Below are positions 43,713-53,827 of a DNA stretch of 64,000 nucleotides, in pieces. The DNA lies in the NCBI GenBank assembly GCA_033782935.1, contig JAWQEG010000501.1, positions 751,501 to 815,500 on the forward strand, given 5' to 3'. Source of the DNA: Petrolisthes cinctipes. Lineage: Eukaryota; Arthropoda; Malacostraca; Decapoda; Porcellanidae. Below the pieces are notes generated by a model that worked only from the letters and a program-made list of their open reading frames with translations, ran no database searches and had not been told where the DNA came from. The position numbers were made by a program, and so were the translations under genes. Positions within the stretch are counted from its first letter, which is position 1. Each line of letters begins with the position of its first letter.

Positions 43713-44926
43713 TGTCACGAGTCAGACATAATACTCGTGACGTAATTTCAATTACAGAGAGTTGGAAAATTCCATACTGGTGTCAATATAGAATGTTCTA
43801 GAGAAGGTTCTGGAATATTCCATTCATGAGACAAAGGAGACAGGAGTGGGTTAAGTTGTGGGTGCAGCTAGTTAATCCGCAGGTACCGGATTAGTAGCCA
43901 AAATTAGAAAAAGGGAAAAAGGGTCATGGTTCAACTGAATTTGCCACATTCAGTCATATAGGTGTTCGTACATTAATTACAATTTGTATTAATAATTATG
44001 CTACCTGGGTAACTTATGGTATTGTAAATGATCGTGAAGTGGAGGGGAATTATCGGGAATTATTAGCACGTCATAGGTAAATTGCAATTGCATGTATAAC
44101 TCAGGAATAAGTGGGTACAATGTAAATCGTAGCCAGTTAGGAAAAACGAACACAGATAGGAGGAGTCAGTAGAAATTTTGAAATTTCAGCCTCCAGTTAA
44201 GGAGGAAGAATTGGGGTCAGTTGGAACAGGACACACTCGAAGGAAGGAACACACTCGTATCGTCAGCTTCCCTTACCTAGATCAATCCTCCACGTGTGCA
44301 GTGGGGAGTGATCAACGTAAACGCCGAATTCGTTGTATATTACGCGATTCACAAGGCTTTACAGTTGTATACTGACTAGTTGCATTGACGCTGGTTCAGT
44401 AACTGAATTAAGGAGGGGGAGCTGATTCTTTGAAGAAAATTACGAGTGTGTTGTGAGACTCTAAAGTGTGAGACATTAGAAAAATATTCCAACTTGCGTA
44501 ACAATTGATAGAATTACTACAGTGTTAACGTAAGCTAGACTATCGTCACGCGAGCGAGAGCGAGAGGTAACGAGAGCGAGTAGCTAGTTAGCATTGCGTG
44601 AGCGTGAGTTGTGTGTGTGTGTGTGTGTGAAATTTAATTATTCATGTTGGCATACTGGAGTTGAATAAATATAGAAATTTGCAATTGGTTGTTTGAATAC
44701 ACCAGTAGATTTGTTATCTATATAAATACACATATATCGGGAAGAACCCCTTAACATAAAAATTTATTATGTGTATGGTGGATGGGGCCTAAAACGGGGA
44801 ATTAAATCCCCGACTTTTTGTTCTTCGCTGCAGCCAACCAACGAGATCATAAATTAACAGGGCAAGGTAAGTTGTAATTGTCATATTATAAATTACATTA
44901 TCTATCATTCTCACATCACCGTCACA
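43713..44926 (+). repeat. 5' LTR of copy 2
   Basis: TGTCACGAG...CCGTCACA, 1214 bp, nearly identical to 49044-50264. It differs from copy 1 LTRs by indels (for example TGTCAATATAGAATGTTCTA near 43780) that define a subfamily. Confidence 0.92.
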
Positions 44927-44930
44927 TATT

Positions 44931-44949
44931 TGGCGCCCAAACGTGGGGC
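44931..44949 (+). promoter_or_regulatory. Primer binding site, tRNA-Lys (CUU-like, one extra base)
   Basis: TGGCGCCCAAACGTGGGGC resembles the PBS for tRNA-Lys1,2 (TGGCGCCCAACGTGGGGC) with one extra A. Copy 1 instead has the Lys3 type. Confidence 0.7.
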
Positions 44950-45056
44950 CTGATTCGTTGTATTAACTCCAGTCACACACGCGCACACTTTCACGAGTAG
45001 ATAGTCATAACTGTCCAGAAATTAAGGCAACCGAAACGATAGAAAATAAATTAAAA

Positions 45057-46181
45057 ATGTCTACCGTACAAGAATTATTGGGAGAGGCTCAACTATTGGG
45101 AATTGAAGATAAGGCCGAACTTCAAGTATACGTGAGGGGCCGCCAAGAGGAAGAAAGACTTGAAAGGGCGGCCATAAGAGAAAATGAAAGAGAACAGAGA
45201 GAGCAAGAAAAATTGAAATGGGAACATGAAAAGGAAGTATTGGAACTGCAAGTACGTGCGAGTGAAAGTCAAAGTGCGAGTGGAAGTAATGTCGCAAGCT
45301 CAACCACCGTGGCCCCAAGGTTACAACTGTCAAAATACGTAGAGGGAGACGATATCGAGCCGTTTATTGAGCGATTTGAAATGGTTGCAGACACTTATAG
45401 ATTAGATAATGATATAAAGAAGCTCGAGTTCATTAATTTATTCGATGGAAAAGCCCTCAGCATTCTCCACCGACTCGACAGTACCGCCAGAGACTATGAG
45501 AACATGAAAAAGGCTTTATTACAGGCGTACGGGTTGACGGTCGATGACGCTAGGAATCAGTTCTGGCGTGCATCCTTACAGGATAAGGAGACTGTTGCAC
45601 AGTTTAGTGCACGTCTGACCAGTTACCTGGATCAGTGGTTAGATAAGGCCGAAACACCTAAGACTTTGGAGGGGGTAAAAGACTTGTTGCTGCGTACACA
45701 GCTGGAGAAGTCTTGTCCTCCAGAATTGTCGGCTCAGCTGAAAACCAACAAGGTGAAAATGTTGGAAACAATGGTGGATATGGCCGACGCGCATTTTACC
45801 GCGTATGGTTACCATACGCGGATTCAGTATAATAAGAAAATTAATCAGTCGAATAAGCCTTCTCAGAACTCTGCTGTTTCATATAACCAGTCGAGTAAAA
45901 ATCAGTCACAGCAGCAGAGTCAAATTGTTCGTCAGCAACCTAGCCCTCATTTTAATCATACACAGAAACAAGGTAATAATCACTATTCGCAGCAGTCCAA
46001 TCAGTACCGTTACCAAGGAAAAAGTAACTGGAAAAATAGTAATAACCACGGTGGAAATAAAGGTTATTATCAGCGATCGGCAGCTGCAACACATGATGAA
46101 CCACAGTATTCACCTGTGGCGGTTCAACCTAGGGTAGAACCACGAGTGCCTCAGTCGGTTCACGAACCTCATCAATTTTGA
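45057..46181 (+). CDS. gag: Gag of LTR retrotransposon copy 2
   Basis: 374 codons, the same length as copy 1 Gag and nearly identical to it. Coiled-coil N-terminus, Gypsy capsid-type domain (QLSKYVEGDDIEPFIERFEM; LLLRTQLEKSCPPELSAQLK), Gln/Asn-rich tail without a CCHC motif. Ends TTT-TGA-CTA, so the UGA-CUA context is conserved although the preceding codon differs from copy 1 (TTG). Confidence 0.9.
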   Translation: MSTVQELLGEAQLLGIEDKAELQVYVRGRQEEERLERAAIRENEREQREQEKLKWEHEKEVLELQVRASESQSASGSNVASSTTVAPRLQLSKYVEGDDIEPFIERFEMVADTYRLDNDIKKLEFINLFDGKALSILHRLDSTARDYENMKKALLQAYGLTVDDARNQFWRASLQDKETVAQFSARLTSYLDQWLDKAETPKTLEGVKDLLLRTQLEKSCPPELSAQLKTNKVKMLETMVDMADAHFTAYGYHTRIQYNKKINQSNKPSQNSAVSYNQSSKNQSQQQSQIVRQQPSPHFNHTQKQGNNHYSQQSNQYRYQGKSNWKNSNNHGGNKGYYQRSAAATHDEPQYSPVAVQPRVEPRVPQSVHEPHQF

Positions 46182-48077
46182 CTAAACGCGACAGGAGTCT
46201 CGAAAGGTAAGTCTGGTTTTCATATTTGTCCGGGAATGGTTAACGGGATATCTGTTGAAGTCTTTCGAGATAATGGGTCATCGGGGTGTTGTGTCGCTGA
46301 TGGTTTAGTTGCTTCTAATGATTTTACAGGGGAGCAGGTAACTATCACTATGATTGATGTTACCAGGAGGCTCTATCCTCTTGCTAAAGTTGCAGTGGAG
46401 AGTCCATTCTATACAGGCCAGGTAATTGCAGCAGTCATGCAAAATCCTGTGTCAGATTTGGTAATAGGAAATATACCAGGGGTTAAGAATGCGTGTTCAG
46501 TGGAAATTTCCACACAGACTGGTGCAGCTGCTGTAACCAGGGGTATGGCGCATGCGAAGAAAACAGTTGTTCCACTTCAAGTGACAACTGCCGCCGACCT
46601 CGTAAATTGCGAGGACGTAATTGCAGAGCAAGCAAGTGACCCTTCATTGGCACTTGTTCGCAAGCAGGCACTTGAGGGTGAGAGTAGAGATCGACAGGGT
46701 ATTGTAACCAGTTATGTCAGGAGGAGAAACAGGTTTTACCGACGTACAGTAAACCCCGATGGGGAAGAGAGGGTTCAGTTTCTCGTACCAGAGAAATACC
46801 GACAGGCTGTGTTTACCCTGGGTCATCATGCTATATTAGGGGGTCATATGGGGATGAGGAAAACAATTGATAGGATTCAGTCTCATTTCTATTGGCCAGG
46901 TATGGGGAGAGAGATAGGGAGATTGTTGAGGTCATGTGACGTTTGTCAGAAAACGTGTGACAGGGGTCGGGTGAAGCCCGCACCTCTAAAACCTCTACCG
47001 CTAATCTCAGAATCATTTGAGAGAGTAGCGGTTGATATTGTTGGACCGATTATTCCGAGGGCTACGGACGGTGCCAAGTACATTCTTACCTATGTGGATT
47101 TCGCGACCAGATGGCCTGAAGCAGTGCCTCTGCGTGATATTGAAGCCACTACAGTGGCTGAAGCCTTGTTGGATATATTCTGTCGTGTCGGCATACCACA
47201 GCAGGTATTGTCCGACCGAGGCAGTCAATTTACCTCCGCGATGATGGAGGAATTGTGGAGATTACTCTCAGTTAAAGGGTTGAGGACAACACCTTATCAT
47301 CCAATGTGTAATGGGTTGTGTGAGAGGTTTAATGGTACTCTCAAGAAAATGTTGAGGAGGATGGCAGTAGAACAACCTAGGGAGTGGTCCAGGTATATCT
47401 CGCCACTACTGTTCGCGTATCGCGAAGCACCTCAGGCATCGTTGCAATTTAGTCCATTCGAGTTAGTGTATGGTAAACCTGCTCGAGGACCACTTCAGGT
47501 TCTACGTGAACTTTGGGACGATGAGGAATCGGATCCCGTGGTGAAAACCACTTATTCTTATGTAATTGATTTGGCAGAACGATTACAGCAAACCTGCGAG
47601 ATTGCAAAGCAGGAGTTAGCTAAAGCGAAGGAGATTCAGAAGTCCTACTATGATAGGAAAACTAAGCTCCGAACGCTACAGGTAGGGGGGAAGTGTCTCG
47701 TTCTGTTACCAACAGCTCATAATAAGTTGTTGGCTCAGTGGAAGGGTCCCTTTGAAGTAGTCAAGAAGGTGAATGACCTTAACTACATAGTTAAAATCAA
47801 AAGTGAAGCCAAGCGGTTCCATATTAATATGCTTAAGGAATATTACACCACCCAACAGGGGTGTACTTCCATTGTTACCACATTTGGGGCAGGCTGTTGT
47901 AACATCACCTCAGAACAGAGTGAAGTGTTAAGTCTAGTCCGTGGTCATTTTTCCCCAGCAGTAGACATGGTTAGCGCTGCTGTGGTAATTCCCGAGGGTG
48001 ACGAGGGATATACGCCCAGACGGCTGAAGCTCGTCAAGGTGAGACAGTGGCTGAGGTCTCCGTTTCGGAGAAATTAA
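46182..48077 (+). CDS. pol: Protease-integrase polyprotein of copy 2
   Basis: Same frame as Gag beyond its UGA; the first ATG is at 46236 (613 codons from there). A retropepsin-like start has RDNGSSGCC instead of D-T/S-G, then VSDLVIGN. The integrase zinc domain is LGHHAILGGHMGM..RSCDVCQKTC. The DDE core has VAVDIVGP, SDRGSQFTS and CERFNGTLKKM. A GPY/F-like module (WKGPFEVV..LNYIVKIK) follows. The C-terminal frame is lost by one base near 48013 relative to copy 1, so it ends early instead of running into RT. Integrase acts in chromosomal insertion of the element's cDNA. Confidence 0.9.
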   Translation, partial: LNATGVSKGKSGFHICPGMVNGISVEVFRDNGSSGCCVADGLVASNDFTGEQVTITMIDVTRRLYPLAKVAVESPFYTGQVIAAVMQNPVSDLVIGNIPGVKNACSVEISTQTGAAAVTRGMAHAKKTVVPLQVTTAADLVNCEDVIAEQASDPSLALVRKQALEGESRDRQGIVTSYVRRRNRFYRRTVNPDGEERVQFLVPEKYRQAVFTLGHHAILGGHMGMRKTIDRIQSHFYWPGMGREIGRLLRSCDVCQKTCDRGRVKPAPLKPLPLISESFERVAVDIVGPIIPRATDGAKYILTYVDFATRWPEAVPLRDIEATTVAEALLDIFCRVGIPQQVLSDRGSQFTSAMMEELWRLLSVKGLRTTPYHPMCNGLCERFNGTLKKMLRRMAVEQPREWSRYISPLLFAYREAPQASLQFSPFELVYGKPARGPLQVLRELWDDEESDPVVKTTYSYVIDLAERLQQTCEIAKQELAKAKEIQKSYYDRKTKLRTLQVGGKCLVLLPTAHNKLLAQWKGPFEVVKKVNDLNYIVKIKSEAKRFHINMLKEYYTTQQGCTSIVTTFGAGCCNITSEQSEVLSLVRGHFSPAVDMVSAAVVIPEGDEGYTPRRLKLVKVRQWLRSPFRRN

Positions 48078-48334
48078 GACCAGACCAGCTTGCAAGAGTC
48101 AATGCGGTACTGGCAAAATATTCACGTGTGTTCTCTGACAGGCCGGCTGTTGCTAACGTAGCCTGTCATGAGATACAGCTTACGAGCGACACACCAGTGA
48201 GGGTGAAACCATATCCTATTCCTGTACGGCTGATTGATACAGTACGTAAGGAAATTAATGATATGGAAGCAGTTGGTATCATGCGAAGATCGACCGGCAG
48301 AAGTATCCTCCGGGTCAAATTACTCGTTAATTAG
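48014..48334 (+). pseudogene. Reverse transcriptase N-terminus of copy 2
   Basis: VSVSEKLRPDQLARVNAVLA, KYSRVFSDRPAVANVACHEI, PVRVKPYPIPVRLIDTVRKE, then an abrupt switch after MEAVGI to downstream untranslated sequence (TGCGAAGATCGACCGGCAGA). Catalytic palm and RNase H are absent. The deletion boundary differs from copy 1. Confidence 0.82.
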
Positions 48335-48509
48335 TGTTAACCGAGTAAATATTCATGCGTAGATCGACTGGCAGAAGTATCCTCCGGGTCGAATTGCTCG
48401 TAAATTGTTACCTCTCCGAGCGCAACGAGCACGAGTCTTATGCGACTCAGATCAAGGGGGTTCCTAGAGTTGAAAAAAAAATCCGATATTATTATTGCAG
48501 TATTTTGTG

Positions 48510-48705
48510 TAACCTTATCCAAGACACAGATTCTAGCGGTTTACTCTGATCCAAGGCTCGGATAATTTACTAACAATATATTGCCTTCCAGAATTATTAT
48601 TGCAGTATTTTGTGTAACCTTATCCAAGACACAGATTCTAGCGGTTTACTCTGATCCAAGGCTCGGATAATTCACTAATATATGTATTGCCTTCCAGAGA
48701 TATTG
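48510..48705 (+). repeat. Duplicated 3' untranslated segment in copy 2
   Basis: Two copies of ACCTTATCCAAGACACAGAT..AAGGCTCGGATAATT..GCCTTCCAGA, equivalent to 20708-20930. Confidence 0.75.
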
Positions 48706-49043
48706 TTGCATTTCCTACATATTATGTAACAAATACACAATGCATTACATACACCACACTTATATATTGCTTAAATGTGTACAAATTGTACTGAGCAGAA
48801 ATTACCAGGTACATTCATTCTTGTCTCGGAGTTTCTTCCTAAGATTGAAAAGCTAAAGTAACTGTTGGGAGTTTTCCACTCATTGGCAAAAATGAACACG
48901 TAACTGGTGATAGTAATTGACACATACAAGAATAAGTGAAGTGTGGATGAATTGTATTGTAAAGTTATACATGCAAGGGCGTCGTTACCACTTCACGAAT
49001 CTATTAAACATTGCATAGAGCAATGTCTCTTTGTGTGGGCGAA

Positions 49044-50264
49044 TGTCACGAGTCAGACATAATACTCGTGACGTAATTTGAATTACAGAGAGTTGGAAAA
49101 TTCCACACTGGTGTCAATATAGAATGTTCTAGAGAAGGTTCTGGAATATTCCATTCATGAGACAAAGGAGACAGGAGTGGGTTAAGTTGTGGGTGCAGCT
49201 AGTTAATCCGCAGGTACCGGATTAGTAGCCAAAATTAGAAAAAGGGAAAAAGGGTCATGGTTCAACTGAATTTGCCACATTCAGTCATATAGGTGTTCGT
49301 ACATTAATTACAATTTGTATTAATAATTATGCTACCTGGGTAACTTATGGTATTGTAAATGATCGTGAAGTGGAGGGGAATTATCGGGAATTATTAGCAC
49401 GCCATAGGTAAATTGCAATTGCATGTATAACTCAGGAATAAGTGGGTACAATGTAAATCGTAGCCAGTTAGGAAAAACGAACACAGATAGGAGGAGGAGT
49501 CAGTAGAAATTTTGAAATTTCAGCCTCCAGTTAAGGAGGAAGAATTGGGGTCAGTTGGAACAGGACACACTCGAAGGAAGGAACACACTCGTATCGTCAG
49601 CTTCCCTTACCTAGATCAATCCTCCACGTGTGCAGTGGGGAGTGATCAACGTAAACGCCGAATTCGTTGTATATTACGCGATTCACAAGGCTTTACAGTT
49701 GTATACTGACTAGTTGCATTGACGCTGGTTCAGTAACTGAATTAAGGAGGGGGAGCTGATTCTTTGAAGAAAATTACGAGTGTGTTGTGAGACTCTAAAG
49801 TGTGAGACATTAGAAAAATATTCCAACTTGCGTAACAATTGATAGAATTACTACAGTGTTAACGTAAGCTAGACTATCGTCACGCGAGCGAGAGCGAGAG
49901 GTAACGAGAGCGAGTAGCTAGTTAGCGTTGCGTGAGCGTGAGTTGTGTGTGTGTGTGTGTGTGTGTGAAATTTAATTATTCATGTTGGCATACTGGAGTT
50001 GAATAAATATAGAAATTTGCAATTGGTTGTTTGAATACACCAGTAGATTTGTTATCTATATAAATACACATATATCGGGAAGAACCCCTTAACATAAAAA
50101 TTTATTATGTGTATGGTGGATGGGGCCTAAAACGGGGAATTAAATCCCCGACTTTTTGTTCTTCGCTGCAGCCAACCAACGAGATCATAAATTAACAGGG
50201 CAAGGTAAGTTGTAATTGTCATATTATAAATTACATTATCTATCATTCTCACATCACCGTCACA
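49044..50264 (+). repeat. 3' LTR of copy 2
   Basis: 1221 bp; differs from the 5' LTR mainly in the length of the (TG)n tract and a few bases. Confidence 0.92.
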
Positions 50265-50280
50265 ATGATAAGTTGAGGGA

Positions 50281-50610
50281 ATGAGGAAGAGAAGGAGGAA
50301 GGGAACAAGAGAGACAGATGAGGATGGAGGGCGCATGTTATTAGGAAGAGAGGGGATGGAGGGAGCAATGGAGAGAAAGAGGGGGTGGGAGGGAGCAGTG
50401 GAGAGAAGGAGGGGGGAGAGAGGGGGCAGTGGAGAGAAAGAAGGGGTTGGGATGGAGCAGTGGAGAGAAAAAGGGTGAAGGGAGGGAGCAGTGGAGATAA
50501 AGAGAGGGAGAGAGGGGGCAGTGGAGAGAGAGTGAGGTGGGAGGGGGCAGTGGAGAGAAAGAGTGAGGTGGGAGGGGGAGCTAAAGAAGGGAAAGAAAGA
50601 TGGAGGGGGA
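50281..50610 (+). repeat. Purine-rich minisatellite
   Basis: Irregular GGGAGGGAGCAGTGGAGAGA-type units of about 30 bp, nearly all purine on this strand. Long ORFs on both strands here are low-complexity artefacts. Confidence 0.8.
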
Positions 50611-50622
50611 CCAGTTCTCTTA

Positions 50623-51861
50623 GGGCCGATTCCACAGTCGTCAATATTTGTTTGCGAGCCAACAAACGAAAACCTTTGGTAACGTGTCCGATTCCACAGT
50701 CGTTTTTCGGGACCCAGTTTGTTCGGGATCCAACCAAAATCATAAGCATTATTGGAACTTTGGTGATGGATCTTTGGTGAAGGGTATACTTGCCCAACCG
50801 AGCTAACTAATTATATATCATTGAAAATATTTATATTATTTGCATACCAAATGATTATTTTTCATTGTATAATGCATGTCTATTGTTTTCTATAGAAGGC
50901 ATCCAGAAACAAGAAAAAACAGCAAGATTGTATTATTTTTACGATAATCTTGCTGATCTCAGTAAATTCAAGTCTGTCGTCTGCTGCGCTTCAACCAGTG
51001 TTGCCAAGTATGGGAAAGTTTCCCTAGACATGAAGAATTAGAGGTAGCAATGGGGAAATTATATTAAGGTTATTGAAAAATAAATGGAGAAATTTCTACA
51101 AGACGAAATATACGACTATCTTCAAGAGTAAACCGGAAATTTTTGAGGTAAAAAGGGAAAATCTGATGTTGAAGTTGGGGAAATTTCGTCAAGCAGACCT
51201 GGCAACACTGGCTTCAACTCGGCTAAAAGCATCACAGCACTTCATTATTTTACATCTATTGTTCTTCCCACACGTTACTCCAAATTCATTATAGATAAGC
51301 CTGTGAAACATTTATTATGGTATAACCTTATGCAAGTACTTAGAACTGAGTAGAGGGAACTAATTATAACTCAAATTTACACTAGTGTAGACACGTCCAA
51401 GAACAACAGTTTGTATGATCTTTTTAATCATATTACCCGCTATGACAGCAGACAAATGTATCATTAAAACATTAATTATGTATTTGAAATATATTAAACA
51501 TCAGTATTTCTCAAGTTTTATGTTAGTGAAAATTAACTGCTGATAAGTTAGAGCAGCAGGAGCCTTGTCACGAGGAGAAATTGTGGTGGTCAACTCGTCA
51601 TGTGTTCTCTCTTCCAAGTTTCTTCTGCTCACAGGTGACAGTTCATATTTCGGTGCCAGTTTGTTATAGTTATATGGCCAATATCCACCATTCAGGTGTA
51701 CCAACCCTTCCGGGGATTTGTTTGCGCGGCCACCAAGTTTGTTGGCTCGCAAACCAAAGATCAGACGACTGTGGAATCGGAAAGGCTTATTGGTAAAGGG
51801 TCTCACCATGTTCGGGATGGTATTTGTTCGGGCTGTAACAAATCGACTGTGGAATCGGCCC
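50623..51861. mobile_element. PIF/Harbinger-like element, nonautonomous
   Basis: GGGCCGATTCCACAGTCGTC at the left and CGACTGTGGAATCGGCCC at the right, flanked by TTA (50620-50622, 51862-51864). Subterminal repeats of the same motif occur inward (50688-50706, 51765-51780). 1239 bp, no transposase. It contains a hAT-type MITE at 50996-51210. Confidence 0.85.
50996..51210. mobile_element. hAT-type MITE with perfect 8-bp TSD
   Basis: CAGTGTTGCCAAGTATGGGA...GACCTGGCAACACTG; GCTTCAAC duplicated at 50988-50995 and 51211-51218. 215 bp. Confidence 0.9.
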
Positions 51862-52112
51862 TTAATCTTTAACACATGAAAGTGACATTAAAGTAAATAG
51901 TTTGACAGAATGAAGGGATAAAGCACACTAATTATAGAATATCGCCACAATGTAAGTAAATAGCTACAGATATATATCGCCTTATTCATGTGAAGGGAAA
52001 GTGAAGAGGGGGAACAGAAGGATATCATACATCTGGACATGTGAGTCAGTGTTACCAGATGAATTCTGGTTGAAGCAAAACAGAGGTTGGTACGAATACT
52101 TGTGGCCAATAG

Positions 52113-52405
52113 TACATAGAGGTGAGTGTATGACTTATACTAACCAACAATAACCCTTATTGTAGAGGGACATAGAGGTGAGTGTATGACTTATACTAAC
52201 CAACAATAACCCTTATTGTAGAGGGACATAGAGGTGAGTGTATGACTTATACTAACCAACAATAACCCTTATTGTAGAGGGACATAGAGGTGAGTGTATG
52301 ACTTATACTAACCAACAATAACCCTTATTGTAGAGGGACATAGAGGTGAGTGTATGACTTATACTAACCAACAATAACCCTTATTGTAGAGGGACATAGA
52401 GGTGA
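52113..52405. repeat. 56-bp satellite array, right segment
   Basis: Five near-identical 56-bp units (ACATAGAGGTGAGTGTATGA..AACCCTTATTGTAGAGGG). The following 52414-52455 (GGCCACAAGGACACTTGTGA..TTTTCAAGGT) resembles 27222-27262 at the opposite edge. Confidence 0.92.
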
Positions 52406-52469
52406 GTATATGGCCACAAGGACACTTGTGACTTTTCAAGGTCAAGGTTATGAAGGAAGGAAATTCCCA

Positions 52470-52615
52470 TAACACCAAACTTTTGTTGGTGCTTCATATC
52501 AGTACCAGTATATAATTAACACAACACCTCAGAGTATAACACTTTGTTGGTGCTTCATATCAGTACCAGTATATAATTAACTCAACACCTCAGAGTATAA
52601 CTCTTTGTTGGTGCT
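52470..52615. repeat. 61-bp satellite array, left segment
   Basis: Units CTTTGTTGGTGCTTCATATC, AGTACCAGTATATAATTAAC, ACAACACCTCAGAGTATAACA. It resumes at 53572-53625 and 59297-59770. Confidence 0.92.
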
Positions 52616-53571
52616 TGTCACAGATTCATGACACACACCCCTTTCCTCCACCCACGTTCTCGAAAGTGATCAAACATACTGTCTGTTCTCAAATAGATTT
52701 ATTTATAAAAAGTCTTAACCCAAACCAGATACTCTTATACCTTGAACATAATCATAACAATGGCTACATAATTCTACCTTAACAAACGAATACAATGTAA
52801 CTATTTTATCCTACCTTAAATTATTAGCAACATGTAGCTACTTACTCGTACCTTAAATTACCAACAAACATATATGCTTAATCCTACCTTGCAATTATTG
52901 GCAAAATGTAAATAATCATACCTTAGATTAATAACAAAATGTAAATAGTTAATCACACCTTAAATTAATAACAAAATGTAACTACTTAATCATACCCTAA
53001 ATTAATAACAAAATATAAATACTTAATCATACCTTAAATTAATAGCAACATGTAAATACTTAATCATACCTCAAATTAATAGCAACATGTAAATACTTAA
53101 TCATACCTTAATAACAAACGAGGAGAGCCGGCTGACCCACGAACCTGGTACGGCGGTAGTGCAACAAAACCAATCACTGAACACCTACTTGCCCTGCCCG
53201 CTCTGTCCCTCTCCAGCCCCACCACCCTGTACAGCTACTGCAACACCACAGCGACTTAAGACACTTCCCCTATACCCACTCACTATACGGGGATTCACTT
53301 CACAACAGCTACTGTACGATATCACACTGAGGCCAGCACGGGTAGGGCACAGGAGGACTACACTTAGCACCAACCGTCCAGTCCGGGTGTCAGACCGACT
53401 CTAACCTCTTCTCGCTTGCTTTCCACACATCGGTTCTCATTTCCCCAATAGACAGTACAACAGCTCGACACAGCATTACATTACCAACAATGAACCTATC
53501 TCGAAAACCCTAGCGAATCCCTCAACTTGACTTTACCTCCCTTACGAACCATATTGTCAATTTTCTTGACA
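52616..53571. mobile_element. Solo LTR
   Basis: Starts TGTCACAGATTCATGACA, ends TTTTCTTGACA (TG...CA), with the 5-bp duplication GTGCT on both sides (52611-52615, 53572-53576) inside a satellite unit. 956 bp, no internal domain. It carries an AT-rich tandem segment at about 52780-53115 (TTAAATTAATAACAAAATGT, AAATACTTAATCATACC). Not related to the LTRs at 14-22 and 43-50 kb. Confidence 0.82.
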
Positions 53572-53625
53572 GTGCTTCATATCAGTACCAGTATATAATT
53601 AACACAACACCTCAGAGTATAACAC
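53572..53625. repeat. 61-bp satellite, middle segment
   Basis: Fragment of one unit between the solo LTR and the LINE poly(A) tail; its last 10 bases are the LINE target duplication. Confidence 0.9.
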
Positions 53626-53827
53626 TTTTTTTTTTTTTTTTTTTTTTAATTCATTGCGCCGTAGCGTCAGTCAATAGGCAGACAACAGTACACAAGGGTA
53701 GGCGGGACTCACAAGAACCCAATGACCACACACACACACAAGCACACACACATGCGCACACACACACACATCACGAAAACATAACAGAATGAAGCACAAG
53801 CATACAGACAAATATTTACATCATGAC

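Larger units (their letters stand above)
43713..50264 (+). mobile_element. Gmr1-like Ty3/Gypsy LTR retrotransposon, copy 2 (defective)
   Basis: LTRs 43713-44926 and 49044-50264, flanked by the 5-bp duplication ATGAT (43708-43712, 50265-50269). The LTRs are nearly identical, so this copy is younger than copy 1. Gag and protease-integrase are intact in one frame either side of a UGA. RT is truncated to its N-terminus; palm and RNase H are deleted. Same order as copy 1. Confidence 0.92.
39363..52112. mobile_element. Large TIR element (family B-like), enlarged by nested insertions
   Basis: Left end CTATCGGCCACAAGTATTCG, right end CGAATACTTGTGGCCAATAG, flanked by TA within satellite units (39361-39362, 52113-52114). 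Arms of about 200 bp, diverged inward (CAGAATTCATCTGGTAACAC and complement). Contents: C2/C3, a 154-bp hairpin, LTR copy 2, and a Harbinger-like element. Subtracting C2 and the LTR element leaves about 4 kb without transposase. End sequence related to MITE family B. Confidence 0.75.

Noticed and set aside
50281..50797. Coding ORFs on both strands in purine-rich DNA
   Set aside because: GGAGGGAGCAGTGGAGAGA-type low-complexity repeats generate Gly/Arg/Glu or Ser/Leu/Pro strings on either strand.
27478..52112. Two autonomous giant transposons (Maverick- or Teratorn-like)
   Set aside because: No transposase, polymerase, capsid or packaging genes inside; contents are explained by separate insertions, each with its own ends and duplications.
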